DNA from: Cadophora sp. MPI-SDFR-AT-0126
Taxonomy: Eukaryota; Ascomycota; Leotiomycetes; Helotiales; Ploettnerulaceae
Reading direction: 5' to 3'
Length of the DNA stretch: 64,000 nt
Assembly (NCBI GenBank): GCA_020747065.1
Contig: JAGMVK010000016.1
Coordinates: forward strand, 682,001-746,000
Part shown: positions 1-10,921 of the stretch, piece after piece
Position numbering within the stretch: the first letter of the stretch is position 1
Layout of the letters: each line of letters starts with the position of its first letter
Translations under genes and position numbers: made by a program
Notes under the pieces: model-generated
Databases searched by the model: none
What the model was told of the DNA's origin: nothing
The model's input: only the letters and a program-made list of their open reading frames with translations

Positions 1-156
1 GCAGAACTTTTTCTATCCTCGATCTATCGTTCCTTTCAACCTTCTTCAAGAGCTCTCTCGTCCCTCAGAGTTTCTGTTGGTCAACAAGACAAATTGTAAC
101 AATAAGTGTCTCAAGCCAGACCTCCGTATTGGTTACAACTTTCAGCATCTCTCAAG

Positions 157-1452
157 ATGATATCCTTTGGACTGGTACTATCCAAGTTAAGCACCTTGTG
201 TTTACTGTTCACCTTCACGATTGCACATGAAGACCAGGGCGCTCCTTCCTCGAGAACCTTACCGACACCAGAAGTACAGCCACTCGAGACGAACTCGCAG
301 ACTCGGGGTTCTGTATCCTCGGACAATCCTGTGTTTACCTTCACGCCACCGTTTGCCAGCCAGACCTTAGTTTCGATCTCGGTCCCACTATGTCATTTAC
401 AAGACCATTCATTGTCACCTTTGGGTTGCAGAGAACCAAGCACAAGCCTCACTTCTACAAACTTACCAGCTCCAAGGTCGACCAGCCATCCAGCAGAAGC
501 AACCGATGTTGTTTGGAAAACCATCAGGGTGACAGTGACCAAGACTCGAACGGTCTTCCGACCACAGGGAAGCACGCTCGAAACATACACCTCCAACCAC
601 AAAGAACCACAACTCTCACATCGCGCTGAACCTGGGTCCATTACGAAAGTCAACTCCGGTGACCAAATAAGCATCCAAGCAATCATAACCGTAACTTCCG
701 TCCTCGATAGCTGGGGCATACCTCAAGAGCCAGACACGTATACTCCACCTCCTCTTTCATCAACTTCGGCTGATGGTCCCCCAACCTCAACAACGGTGAA
801 TACTATCACAGACTCTTCCATATCACAATACGGAAGCCCAAGTCCAACTGTTCGAAATCAATACCCGACGCCGACGCCATGCTCTGCGAATACGGCTCAA
901 GACTGTGTGGATATTGGAGGGAGGACGTTCGTTGTGGGTGTCAGTAATGGGCAGGCTGTGCTGACGACGGATAGTGTACTGCATAGTACTGCGACGAAGG
1001 CTCCGAGTGTCGCCATAACGCCAGTGACAGAGGCGTTGAGTTCAGAGAGAAGTTTCATACCTTCCTCTACTTCAGGATCAAGTTGGAGTACAAGTTCAGG
1101 CCTGGCTATTCCAAATTCAAGCTCATCCTCCTCTTCACCTTCAGCATCTAGTCAGACATCGCCTACGACGAGCACCGGGCTACGAAAGACCAAAAATCCG
1201 TGGCTCTTGCTAGCCGTTTGTTGTGCAGGAGCTATGATGTATGAGATAGGTGTCTGGACTGAGAAGACCGAGGAAGAAAAAGCAAAGGCTGCTGAGGAGG
1301 AAGCTAAAAAGAAGTCGAATGACAAGGCAGAGAAGAAAGACACGAACGATGAAGTTGAAGAGGATGAGTCTGCTGGTAAATCGAAGGAGAACGTGCAGGC
1401 ACAAGAGGAAACACCTGTGAGAGAGTCATTGAATGAGTGGAATATTCTTTAG
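157..1452 (+). CDS. Ser/Thr-rich secreted or cell-surface protein with one membrane segment
   Basis: Single-exon gene of 431 aa; I do not recognise the family. The ATG at 157 is chosen because a hydrophobic signal peptide (about residues 3-24) follows at once; the only upstream in-frame start is a GTG. The body, about residues 30-340, is rich in Ser, Thr and Pro, as in heavily O-glycosylated fungal wall proteins. A hydrophobic segment near residues 347-367 (starting NPWLLLAVCCAG) looks like a membrane anchor. It is followed by a highly charged Glu/Lys-rich tail of about 65 residues, presumably cytosolic. This layout (signal, glycosylated ectodomain, one membrane pass, charged tail) recalls cell-wall stress sensors, but no WSC cysteine pattern is visible, so sensor function is only a guess. 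Confidence 0.65.
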   Translation: MISFGLVLSKLSTLCLLFTFTIAHEDQGAPSSRTLPTPEVQPLETNSQTRGSVSSDNPVFTFTPPFASQTLVSISVPLCHLQDHSLSPLGCREPSTSLTSTNLPAPRSTSHPAEATDVVWKTIRVTVTKTRTVFRPQGSTLETYTSNHKEPQLSHRAEPGSITKVNSGDQISIQAIITVTSVLDSWGIPQEPDTYTPPPLSSTSADGPPTSTTVNTITDSSISQYGSPSPTVRNQYPTPTPCSANTAQDCVDIGGRTFVVGVSNGQAVLTTDSVLHSTATKAPSVAITPVTEALSSERSFIPSSTSGSSWSTSSGLAIPNSSSSSSSPSASSQTSPTTSTGLRKTKNPWLLLAVCCAGAMMYEIGVWTEKTEEEKAKAAEEEAKKKSNDKAEKKDTNDEVEEDESAGKSKENVQAQEETPVRESLNEWNIL

Positions 1453-2383
1453 ATGGATGGGCCTGAAAACGTTGTGTTTAGGTTGCCCTCTGTGATGTTT
1501 TATGACGCACGTACATAAGTAATGTTGAAAGCAATGGTACGGTGCATTTGGATCAATTACTTTGCCTCGATCACATTCATGAGGTTCAGTAGTAAGTGTT
1601 TTGATACGCCTTATCTTTGCGAGCCGCCAACCCACAGGCATGTACAGGCTGTGGACCACGCAAAGCCCCCCCAGTTTCAGGGATCTGAAAAACCTTTAGG
1701 TCTTATTGCGGGGTAATTTTACCCCGCATTTACTGTGTTCAATGTAGAATTCGGACGATAATCAAGCTACTAATAGCCCGTTCTTTGCAGAGTGAGTTCC
1801 GTCATCATCTTTGGAACCTTCAAACAAGGCGTCATACTAATTTGATGCTGTGACATTGAGTTATCTGTTCGGGTGGTCACGTTGTACCAAAGCTTGGAGA
1901 ACTGGCGATCATCGCTAGAATTACAGGCAGCACGAAAATGTTTTCCGACCTTGTGCACATCACTTGAGAAGATTGAACGTCCCAGGAACGGCGACATCTC
2001 AACAATTAATTACTGGTGACTAGGATATATTGGTCTCTAATCTTGAGCCATACCAAGTCGAATGGAGAATCGAGTTGCTTCTATGCTGTCAAGTGAAGTC
2101 TGAGAGGAACAAAATGTCAGGTTCCATCTGAGGTTCAACCAGGTATGATTGAACACGAGGAAGAGAAGAGTTCCTGGAATCATGGCAAAGCAGGTATCCA
2201 CAGTTACACGTGTGACATCGTAACAGAGTCCCATGACGCCGATGTGTATCGTTGTAACTGATCTTCGTAAGGGGCCAAACGTCAACATAGTGAAGAGCTT
2301 TCCCATTGCCTCTCAATCTCCTTCCTAATATTTTCAGAAGCAAGCGATTTAAACTCTATTGACATTCAAAATTTTGATTAGAC
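1453..2383. other. Intergenic, no supported gene
   Basis: Only short overlapping reading frames on both strands, without recognisable domains or consistent splice structure. The one notable structure is a perfect hairpin at 1708-1727, listed separately. Confidence 0.5.
1708..1727. repeat. Perfect 9-bp inverted repeat with 2-nt loop
   Basis: The arms GCGGGGTAA and TTACCCCGC are separated by TT, about 260 bp after the upstream gene. It could be a 3' end structure or a relic of a transposon end; no second copy was noticed in the window. Confidence 0.5.
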
Positions 2384-3799
2384 ATGGACAGACTTTTCAA
2401 AGTCCTCGGTGCTCACGCCACAGCTCACGTTCTGCTCCACGCAGCGTTACTGACACCTCCCTCGGTCCTGTCACACACAGAAATCGCAGCTGCTTTCCTT
2501 CCACTGATATGGAGCTGTCATATCTACACCTGGAGCTTTGGTCTGGGCTACATAGCTTCAATCCATGCTCTATGGGCAACTGAGCTTCTCTTATTCCGGG
2601 ACCCAAGGAAAGACTTCGCTCTCTTGCATTTCGGAACTCCTCCACCATCTCCACCTGCTAAAGTCGCAGAAGAGAGGAAGGAAGACAGCGAGGAGGATAT
2701 CCTCAATATCTCTTCCGCCTCAATCTCTACCGATAAAAGTGACATCCAGAATCCCTCACCCAGAGCCAATGGGTCCCATCGACTTGCATGGAAAGAACCC
2801 TACCCCGTATCATGGTACAAACGCTTCATCTGGGTCACAAAGCTTGTCATCTCCTTCCGCTATATCAGCTGGGCCACATCCTCCAACCAAACCATTCTCT
2901 ACTCCTCTCAACCGCCCCCTCCATCCGCCAAATCCCGCACCACTTTCGTCATCCAGAAGATCCTCCTTATAGCCTTCTGCATGGGTGTCATGGACGTCAC
3001 GAATCTGTACCAGTACTTCGATCCGTATATGCAGATCGAGACCTCGATTGATGAGGCATTCCCGCGTCGGCTAGGAGGTTTCTTCACGAGATATCATCTA
3101 GATTTCCTTTCTCCGCGATTCGTGAGGATTGCCGTCCTGGGACTTCAGCAGTACTCCATATTCGCGTTGATTGGCGCTATTACTGCTGCATTTTTTGTCA
3201 CATTGGGTGGTGCCGGACTGGTTGACGATTTCTGGGGAAGAGTGGAGAATTGGCCGAATGTGATGGGAAGTCCGATTGCTATTACGGAACGTGGACTGAG
3301 AGGGTTCTGGGGAGGGTTTTGGCATCAGTTGTTCAGGAATGTGAGTTTTTACTTTCACAGATACTCTTAAGCATGCAATAGCTGATATTTAAAGCTCCTC
3401 ACCGGTCCCGGTAAAGCCTTATCTCGAGCACTCGACATCCCCGACAGGTCGATAACCAGATACGTCATCGTGGTCATTGTAGCATTTTGTCTTTCCAGTG
3501 CTCTCCATTCAGCTTCGCTACCCACAGATATCCCGAATGTCAGTGCTCTGCGATATGCCTCGTTCTTCTGGATGCAAGGCGCTTGTGTGCTACACGAAAT
3601 TGTTCTAGTACGCGCTGCTGCATTGCTGGGTCTGGATGGTCCGAGGCCATTGTGGGCATCAATTGGATTGGCAGTTTTGAGATTCTTTTGGGTTGGACTC
3701 GTTCTTTATCATACGGGTCCGGTCATTGAAGATGAGTTGACGAGAGTCTCGAGGATTTTCGGGTTGCGGCCGGTGTATTTTCTTGCTCTGCCGGAGTAA
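2384..3799 (+). CDS. MBOAT / wax-synthase-like membrane acyltransferase
   Basis: Two exons, 2384-3340 and 3395-3799, give 453 aa; the 54-nt intron has GTGAGT, a GCTGAT-like branch site and AAAG, and keeps phase 0. The protein is strongly hydrophobic with several membrane segments. The motif GLRGFWGGFWHQLFRN just before the exon junction matches the R-x-F-W-x-x-x-W-H-Q signature of fungal wax-synthase-domain (MBOAT_2) acyltransferases, in which the His is thought catalytic. Such enzymes acylate alcohols or secondary metabolites at ER membranes. A Ser/Glu-rich loop lies near residues 85-130. No biosynthetic backbone gene is adjacent, so the substrate cannot be inferred. Confidence 0.75.
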
Positions 3800-4279
3800 A
3801 GCCACTTTTTCGGGCGCCTCTTCCTTGGGACATGGGACATGCTTTCACATTCTTTCAGTGTCTTCTCTGCATGGAGTCAATAATTACCGGGGGTTTCTCA
3901 ATTTGGTACATGGTATTATGGGTAGTACACAATAACAGCTGAAGCCACTCTCCAACCTCTACAGCAAGCTTGGCATTTGTAGATTGTGAGTCTTCTTTTT
4001 GGATGATATCTAATTGATCTACACACAATTCATATTCTGCTGCTGAACACGAGCCATTATTCGTCCACGCTTCTATGTATTACCCGATCACATGTTGTTT
4101 TGGTCAGGTTACCAACAGGCAACCATTTTTGATCCCTGTGGGTCTTCCGCTTAAAAGCAAACAAACATCGCTTCTTTGATCCAGCTCTAGGTCCCCACAA
4201 TTTGAATCCTTTATTCATGGTCGAAAAGCTTAAATGAAATAAGTTTGAACCTAGCCGCTTGGAATCCCGAACCCTCACC
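3800..4279. other. Intergenic, no supported gene
   Basis: 3' region of the acyltransferase gene and upstream region of the next gene. Nothing beyond short frames. Confidence 0.5.
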
Positions 4280-5083
4280 ATGGCAAATAAACCCCTCGAC
4301 CCAGAAAACATCGCCATCGACTACGATACTCCTTTCAAACCGACCCGAGCCTTCTACATCCAGCGCCTCACCAGCGACACCCACATCACATCTCTCACAC
4401 CTAGCCTCAATGACATCTTCTCACCCGAGACCTGCATCTCAATCGACATTGCAACCAAACTCGTAACCTCAACAGTCATCACCCCCGCGTATGCGATCAA
4501 GAATACTAACTTACTCGGCACGCGTGTCAGCGTGACGAATGAGGTTGGGGAGCAGATAGCCGAGATGAAATGTCCGCTGTGGAGTTGGAATATGGGAACC
4601 ACGACGATTGTGATTGTGGGAGCTGGTGGTGGGGACCAAGGGGAGGTGGTGGAGATTAAACCTGTGGGGTTTGGGAGGAGAGCACAAGTATGTTTGTCTT
4701 TTATTCAGCCAGCCTGGTTGCAAAAAAGGCAGGAGGAGTAGCAGCTGACTGGAGGGAATTAGGTTTTCAAGAGAGGCGGAGTGACGTATTTTTGGGATGT
4801 TGAACCTCACAAACATGAACATAAATCTCTTTACAAGGTTCGTCAGATCTTCACTTGCGGACGCTATTTCACCCTCAGCATTAAGGTCAATAGCTGACTT
4901 TTCCACAAGGTAATAGAATCAAGCGATGTGGGTCCCAAGAAAGTTGAAGTTGCTCGTTATGTCCAAGAGAACACACGAACGAAGAAGGGTGTGCTGGTCC
5001 TTGATTCTGGTGGAGTCGAAACATTGGTTGGTATCCTGACCATTTGCGCCGTGTTAACGGTCAGAGAGCGCTTTACTAGGTAG
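4280..5083 (+). CDS. Conserved-looking hypothetical protein, possibly Tubby/LURP-one-like
   Basis: Three exons, 4280-4687, 4763-4837 and 4910-5083, encode 218 aa. Both introns (75 and 72 nt) carry GT, a GCTGAC branch site and AG, and phase is kept at 0. The ATG at 4280 sits in ACCATGG; a TTG seven codons upstream is not needed. The protein is mostly alternating beta-type sequence and ends with a hydrophobic helix (GGVETLVGILTICAVL) just before the C-terminus. That layout, a beta barrel closed by a buried C-terminal helix, resembles LURP-one/Tubby-like folds, but this is a structural impression and not a recognised signature. Function unknown. Confidence 0.6.
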
Positions 5084-5487
5084 AAGTTCAGGGGTGTCTT
5101 GTTGGTGTATCTTGCTTGTATTTACTTTCAGCTGCTGGGCTATATCGAATTGAGGGCATTCCCGTTTCCGCTGGTGAATGATCTTATTCGTGGCCACAAG
5201 CTTCTTCCAAGGCGTGTTCGGGGCTTCTACCGACAGATGGCCCGCTCGGCACAATGTTTTCTGGAGAGCGGGGTTCCCACAACCAAGTTCCTGGAAACGG
5301 GGCCCGACAACATGGAAACACGAAGCCATACGGCGAGACGGACAGATGCCGGAGTCTCTTTCCGAAAACACCTCTTCGATTGGGTAAAAATTGTAAAAGA
5401 AAGGTTCGTCAACGGAAATGTAAAAGACGACAGCATCCACACTTCTCCACCTTCCACGAAGCCGGCCCTTCGCTAAAACCTCGAACG

Positions 5488-7311
5488 ATGTCTCCAACGT
5501 TCGTTCTTGTTTTCCTAGCATCGCTCTTTGCAACCACCAATGCTTTGGTAACCACAACTCGCGACCGAGCTCATTCGACGAGGGAATCTCCTAAAGTCAC
5601 TGTGATAAATGGAACATGGCGAGGTCTCTACCTGCCAGCTTTTCATGAAGACGTATTCTTGGGTATTCCCTTTGCAGCACCACCGGTCGGAGATCTCCGA
5701 CTTCGTCACCCGAGACCTTATGGTCAAAAATGGAAGGGTATTCGAGCCGCGACCCAGAGATCTGCTTCCTGTCCTGGATATGCAGGATTCATGAAAGCTC
5801 TGCCTGTAGTTGGAGAAGACTGCTTGACAGTTGATGTGGTGAGACCGGCAGGAACGAATTCTCGTGACAAGCTACCGGTCATGGTATGGATCTATGGTGG
5901 AGGTGAGTCATCCTGTCGAAAACTATATATAATTTAGCTAAATCTGAAAAGGGTTTACTGCTGGAGGAAGCGCTGATGCTCGCTACAACACTTCATATCT
6001 CGTTAATGCATCGGTAGCAATCAACAAGCCAGTCATTGCCGTTTCTCTGAACTACCGAGTCGCCGGATTCGGGTTCCTGGCATCAAAGGAAGTCGTCGAA
6101 GCAGGAGAAGCCAACATTGGACTTTTTGATCAAAGACTTGCTTTAAGGTGGATTCAGGAGAATATTTATGCTTTTGGTGGTGATCCAAGCAAGGTAACCA
6201 TTTTTGGCGAGTCAGCAGGTGCTTTCAGCGTGGGGTATCACTTGACTGGATTTGATGGCAAGAATGATGGCCTTTTCCGAGCTGCCATCCTTCAGAGTGG
6301 ATCGGCACTAGGTCCTGGGAGTAAGTTCTGAAGTTTAGGAATAAGGAAAAGGAGCTGATGCCAAGTGCAGTCAACACGCCAGCTCAGCTGCCAGACACTT
6401 ACCAGCCAATTTACGATAACGTAACTATGACTGTGGGCTGTGCGATGGCAAAAGACTCTCTATCTTGCTTGCGGACAGTTCCTTACGAGTCTCTGTTGAA
6501 TGCATTTGCACCATTCGTGTTAACTCCGATTCTGGATGGTAATTTTCTCAAACGGCTTCCCTCGGAATCGTTTGCCAAAGGCTTGGTCGCCGAAGTTGCA
6601 ATTCTTGCTGGGACCAATACTGACGAAGGGACCGCTTCTTTCTTCGGTCCACGAGTTACTTTACAAAATAATGATGATATCCATAAACTCATCGCAGGAC
6701 TTGGTAATGGATTGTCGAACTCGACTGTGTCGGAAGTAATGCGACTTTACCCAGATGACCCTGCACAGGGCTGTCCATTCAACACCGGCGCTGAACGCTT
6801 TGCAGACCAAGGATACATGTACAAGCGTGGTGCAGCTATTGTGGGTGATTATGTGATCCATGCAGGCCGACGCTTCACGGCGGAGTATTTTGCATCCCGT
6901 CCAAAAAGCATCCGTCAGCCAGTATACAGCTACCGTTTCGATCAACCTCCCTGGGATGGAAAAGAAGAGCTTGTTGCTACTATAGCTCCCGTTTACTCGA
7001 CTCACTACGCTGAGATCTGTTTCGTCTTCAATTTAGATCCTAGTGCAAGCAGGAATAACTCGAATTGGATCGGGCCGTACGAGGAATTTCACGATTTGTC
7101 TGACTTCATTGCTAGGAGTTGGGTGAGCTTCGCACATGATCTGGATCCGAACGGGAATGGCTGCGGAAGAAAATACCCGAATTGGCCGGAGTACAGTAGG
7201 TCGAAGAGTAATATGGTGTTTAGAGCAGGAGGCTCGTGGGTAGAGAGAGACGTCTGGCGAGGGCCGCAGTTGAAGTTCTGGCCCAAAATTTGGAAGCAGC
7301 TCAAAACATAA
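5488..7311 (+). CDS. Secreted type-B carboxylesterase / lipase
   Basis: Three exons, 5488-5902, 5952-6320 and 6371-7311, encode 574 aa, normal for fungal type-B carboxylesterases. A signal peptide covers about residues 1-20. The family core is intact: the oxyanion-hole region WIYGGGFTAGG spans the first intron, the nucleophile Ser226 lies in GESAG, the acidic residue is probably Glu347 (NTDEG), and His473 lies in a THYAEICFVF context. The enzyme hydrolyses carboxylic esters outside the cell or in the secretory pathway; the exact substrate cannot be read from sequence. Introns are 49 and 50 nt with GTGAGT and GTAAGT donors. Confidence 0.9.
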
Positions 7312-7819
7312 AGGCATGTGCAAACGCACAACAGAAATAAGTTACCTAATGTTAAAATTGAACAAATAATGACATCTCGGAGACCTTGAAGTACGTTTGA
7401 ATGGCTCTGGGAGAGCTCGCACACCGGATATACCGCAAAGGACAAAGTTCACCCAACATTCCAAGTCCTTATATATTTCTCAAGCAAAAAACGACTATCA
7501 AGGAGCAACTTATTGCACAAGAGAAAAATCGGGTTTCCCCGCGATGGCGACGAGGCGTCTCTCGCACCCATTCTCAGAGTAATCCCTGGGTCCAAAATGT
7601 TTCGTCTGTCAACATTGGAGTCTGGGCAATATCAGCTCAGGTGCACATAGCCGAGATGACGTAATGCTCCTTGGCGAGAAACCAGACGGACAAAGCTCGG
7701 CAAATATCGTAGCTAATAAGTAGTCAAATAAGAAAATTTGCAGCATCTCGGTTAACCAACGGTCTTGTAAGCTTGCCCAATACACTGTCACGCCGCTCTC
7801 CACCTTCTTCTAACACATT
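7312..7819. other. Intergenic, no supported gene
   Basis: Region between the esterase gene and the first tRNA-Pro locus. Small frames only. Confidence 0.5.
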
Positions 7820-7957
7820 GCCTAGATGGTCTAGTGGTATGATTCTCGCTTAGGGATTACTCTGAGTATGATTGCGAGAGGCCCCGCGTTCGAATCGTAT
7901 GTGTATCTTAAAACCTTCCCAATTCGCATCAACTAACAACGACCAGGCGGTAAGACC
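7820..7957 (+). pseudogene. tRNA-Pro(AGG) copy, probably a pseudogene, with a GT-AG intron in the T arm
   Basis: A tRNA with anticodon AGG at 7852-7854. The 5' acceptor strand is 7820-7826, the anticodon stem CTCGC (7845-7849) pairs with GCGAG (7874-7878), and the usual intron after position 37 is 7856-7872. The T stem starts as CCGCG (7884-7888), loop TTCGAAT, then C61 at 7896. The sequence then switches to a GTATGT...ACTAAC...CAG segment (7897-7946) before GCGG resumes at 7947. Removing that segment restores a perfect five-pair T stem. The 3' acceptor strand (7951-7957) is degenerate compared with the second copy (one base missing, one G to A), so most pairs fail. Hence pseudogene or recently dead. 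The B-box core GTTCGAATC is left intact. Confidence 0.75.
7897..7946 (+). other. Spliceosomal-type intron (50 nt) inside a tRNA T stem
   Basis: Begins GTATGT, has ACTAAC 12 nt before the end and ends CAG, matching the protein-gene introns in this window. It lies between tRNA positions 61 and 62 and its excision rebuilds the T stem exactly. It has no run of four T on the sense strand that would stop Pol III. Confidence 0.7.
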
Positions 7958-9656
7958 CAAGTTATAATTTTTATTTTTTCAATATAAACTTGTCTCGCAG
8001 AACTAAGGAAATAGACTATTAAGAATCTTTTCTTTTAAAAGTCATTTTTAAAGTCTTAACAATACTTTAAAGTCTAATAAAGTATTTAAATTTTGGTTCT
8101 TAATTCTTTAGTACTAGTCAAAGAAATTCCACCCTTGATTAAAGCCCGCTTTTAAGGATTCGTATCTGCGACGCATATTACACGAGCTAGTAGGCTCTGT
8201 ATAATTTTGAGAAATAGCAGAAGTAGCCTCAGATTTGGAAGCAGACCTGGCAGTTATCTGAGAGCTTAATTAGATTTTTGATCTTAAGAATCATATACTA
8301 ACAAGTACTCGGGATCGTCTTGTGCTATTATAGAAGCTTGGGTATTACTTTCAAAGCAAGTGGTATTATGTCCAAGCCGCTCGCTTCCCCACCGAAGAAC
8401 CTTGAGGTGTAGAGTCGGGCTCCGGCAGGCATGCGAAATGACCCCGCCAATCACAAAGTCAGAACCTTGGCATTTACCCTCACTCAAATCATTCATCACA
8501 ACGGAAAGCATTAACCCACTAGTCCAGGGAGGCCCTGAAACTATTAAGATCTTACTTCGTTTAGCGAAGCCTCTCTTAAGTAGGAACCAGGAGGATGCGC
8601 CTTATTTGTGAAGGGAGATGTTTCGCGAAAATCACTACTTACGGCAAGGACTTCGAAAAAAGCAGTGTTGTTCTCACTCTCTCCTACTCGACCTTTTTAA
8701 GTACATATACCTATTTGTACACAGACGACAGAGAAATTTCTCAGTGTAAGGTAAATGGTTCGTTGCTCTCGATAGCAGCTCGGCTCACTAGTAAGGAGAG
8801 TTTTCTAATCAGTTAGGCGTGGTAAAGATCTCTTAACAATGTCGCCTTATTTCAAGCTGCTTGGTATCGGATCCTGAAAATGGCACACTTAGAACATCAC
8901 TCTCAGACTTTTTCCACCTGTGGTCTCTTTGTGATCCCCATAAATTTGACTTAAGGTGGCTCGATTAGCTATTCAAATTGCCTACCTCAGTGGACAGTTT
9001 TATTCCTTAGAGAAGATATTCGTTCTTTCTTTCTCGTCCGACAAACGAAGTCTGCTTCAGAGAGTAGTATAATAGAGCATCCCTTCTCTATTTAGTACTA
9101 CCATACTCGTAGTTAACTAGATTGTACATAGGTCACACTACTTTGGTCAAATTGCTCCCTCCAGAAATAGTTGGCAGCCATTTGTGATCCCGACGAGAGC
9201 CGTCCCAACACTCGACCACCTTTCCCGAAACTGATTTGTAGTCCAGACCCAGGGTAACGGCTCAAACGATGATTACAATTCAAGTTGGAATCATTTGAAA
9301 CATATCACAATTACTTCCTCAAAGTTTTCTAATTACTTGTAAGCATGTTGAGAAATACTATTGCGCAATCACTTCCACGATGTGGAGCGACAGCACGAGA
9401 AAATGAAAATTCGGGATTTTGATGCCTTAATCACTCTTTCGATTGCTACCTTTCTGATTCTTCTATTCTCTATCAATATTGCCTTTCAGCGTAGTATTCT
9501 GGATCAGAGTGCCCGAACTATAAATCTGTAAAGGAAGGAAGAACAAGCCCCATTCTCGGCTCGCTTAACCCCTGGCACTTTCCCACAAACATTCACATTC
9601 TGCTGTCTTCAACATATAACCAGATAAGCACTCCTCTTACATCAGCCAATCAAATA
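7958..9656. other. AT-rich intergenic stretch between the tRNA loci
   Basis: 7958-8300 is AT-rich, with T runs that could end Pol III transcription (from about 7968) and many TA steps, suggesting an old mutated repeat. 8300-9656 contains only short frames without recognisable domains. Confidence 0.5.
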
Positions 9657-9811
9657 GCCTTGATGGTCTAGCGGTATGATTCGTAAGTTTCTCCCATCAC
9701 TCAACACGAGTATATCTTCAAATCAAGATTCTAACATCCATCACAGTCGCTTAGGGATTTACTCTGAGTACAATTTGCGAGAGGTCCCCGGTTCAATCCC
9801 GGGTCAAGGCC
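9657..9811 (+). tRNA. tRNA-Pro(AGG) with a canonical intron and a second, spliceosomal-type intron
   Basis: The acceptor strands GCCTTGA (9657-9663) and TCAAGGC (9804-9810) pair perfectly. The D arm is 9666-9680, the anticodon AGG is 9753-9755, and the T stem CCCGG/CCGGG is intact with loop TTCAATC. The usual tRNA intron after position 37 is 9757-9775. The anticodon stem is interrupted: position 27 (C, 9682) is followed by GTAAGT...CTAAC...CAG (9683-9746), and positions 28-31 (TCGC) resume at 9747. With both introns removed all five stem pairs with GCGAG (9777-9781) form. A box and B box lie outside both introns. A T5 terminator follows at 9817. By structure the gene looks functional if the extra segment is removed. 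Confidence 0.85.
9683..9746 (+). other. Spliceosomal-type intron (64 nt) inside a tRNA anticodon stem
   Basis: GTAAGT donor, TTCTAACA branch-like site 15 nt from the end, and TCACAG acceptor: a textbook fungal mRNA intron, located between tRNA positions 27 and 28. It lacks TTTT on the sense strand, so Pol III could read through it. Position and sequence differ from the insertion in the other copy. Confidence 0.8.
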
Positions 9812-9816
9812 CTACC

Positions 9817-9821
9817 TTTTT
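9817..9821 (+). terminator. Pol III T5 terminator of the tRNA-Pro gene
   Basis: Run of five T, six bases after the last acceptor-stem base; standard class III termination signal. Confidence 0.75.
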
Positions 9822-10921
9822 GGTTTTAAAGCCTTGACTTTTAGTTCCGGGTATGCCTTTCTTTCTTTCTTTTTTGTCCAAACCGTGGTTGTCGCTGTTT
9901 AAGAGTCTAGCGAAAAGGTGGATCTATAATGTTTTGCATAGACGACAAAGTCGTGTGAAGAGTGCACTGATCTCGAAATTTTCGAAAGCGGAATTTGTGG
10001 TCCATCGCTAGGACACCAGATATACGACCCCCTCATATCTTCCTATCTTCACCTTCCTAAATCATTCCAGAGGATTCATTTTTACCCTCTACCCAAGCTT
10101 CTCATTCTATCCCATAAAATTTCGCTTTAAGCAACCCCTCTTGTGTGGGCTTTTCCCTCGTCCTTTCTCCCCCACCAAGATGTGTAAGCGAGGGCGAATA
10201 AACAGTCAGGCTACCGTAGCCAGCTCATTGGTACCGAGGTTCAGCCCGCCATCAGAAATACCTGTCACTTTAATGTCCCCAGATGGACAGAGAAAAGGAA
10301 TGGGAACTGCAATTCTGTATAGGTCGTTCATTTATCTAGTGATGATTTTCATAGAAATGGTTCAAGCCCTCTTCTGATGGCGAGGCAAAGTGTGGATCGG
10401 GATCTAAGTTAGTCTAATGAAGAAAGGTCAGTTGCTGTCGTCCTCGTCGTTTTCTAAGATGCGTCGACGTCCATTATCGCAAAAAGGTAAAAGAGACAGG
10501 AAATGAAAGCCTTTTTAATATTTGTATTTCGTTCCTCATATCTGTGTACGTATACTATTCCTAACATATACTCAAATTAACCATATCATCCCATTCTGTT
10601 CCATTCAAATAGACCTGACTAAATCCCACTACTAATCGCATCCGCCAATGATAAATATCCGTTTCAATTCCTTCTCGACTCGACAAACAGTAATATGCTC
10701 TCTCCATGATTTGCAATAATTCTCTCTCGGTCAGAGATAAATCCCATAAGATAGACTCTTGGTCCTGTAGTACACTCTTTCTTTCTTCTTTTGCTTCTTC
10801 ATCTTCCAAGATTTCCCTTTCAGGAAATATCAATACCCAAAACAAATAAACCAATAGACTAAACAGACGAAAGCAAAAGGAAAAGCGAGGCACGCTCCAA
10901 GGTACGGTCAAGAAAATCTCT
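9822..10921. other. Intergenic; 3' flank of the CCCH gene
   Basis: No supported gene. An open frame on the minus strand (10561-10932) starts only with TTG and overlaps the end of the CCCH gene, so it is more likely 3' untranslated sequence. Confidence 0.5.
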
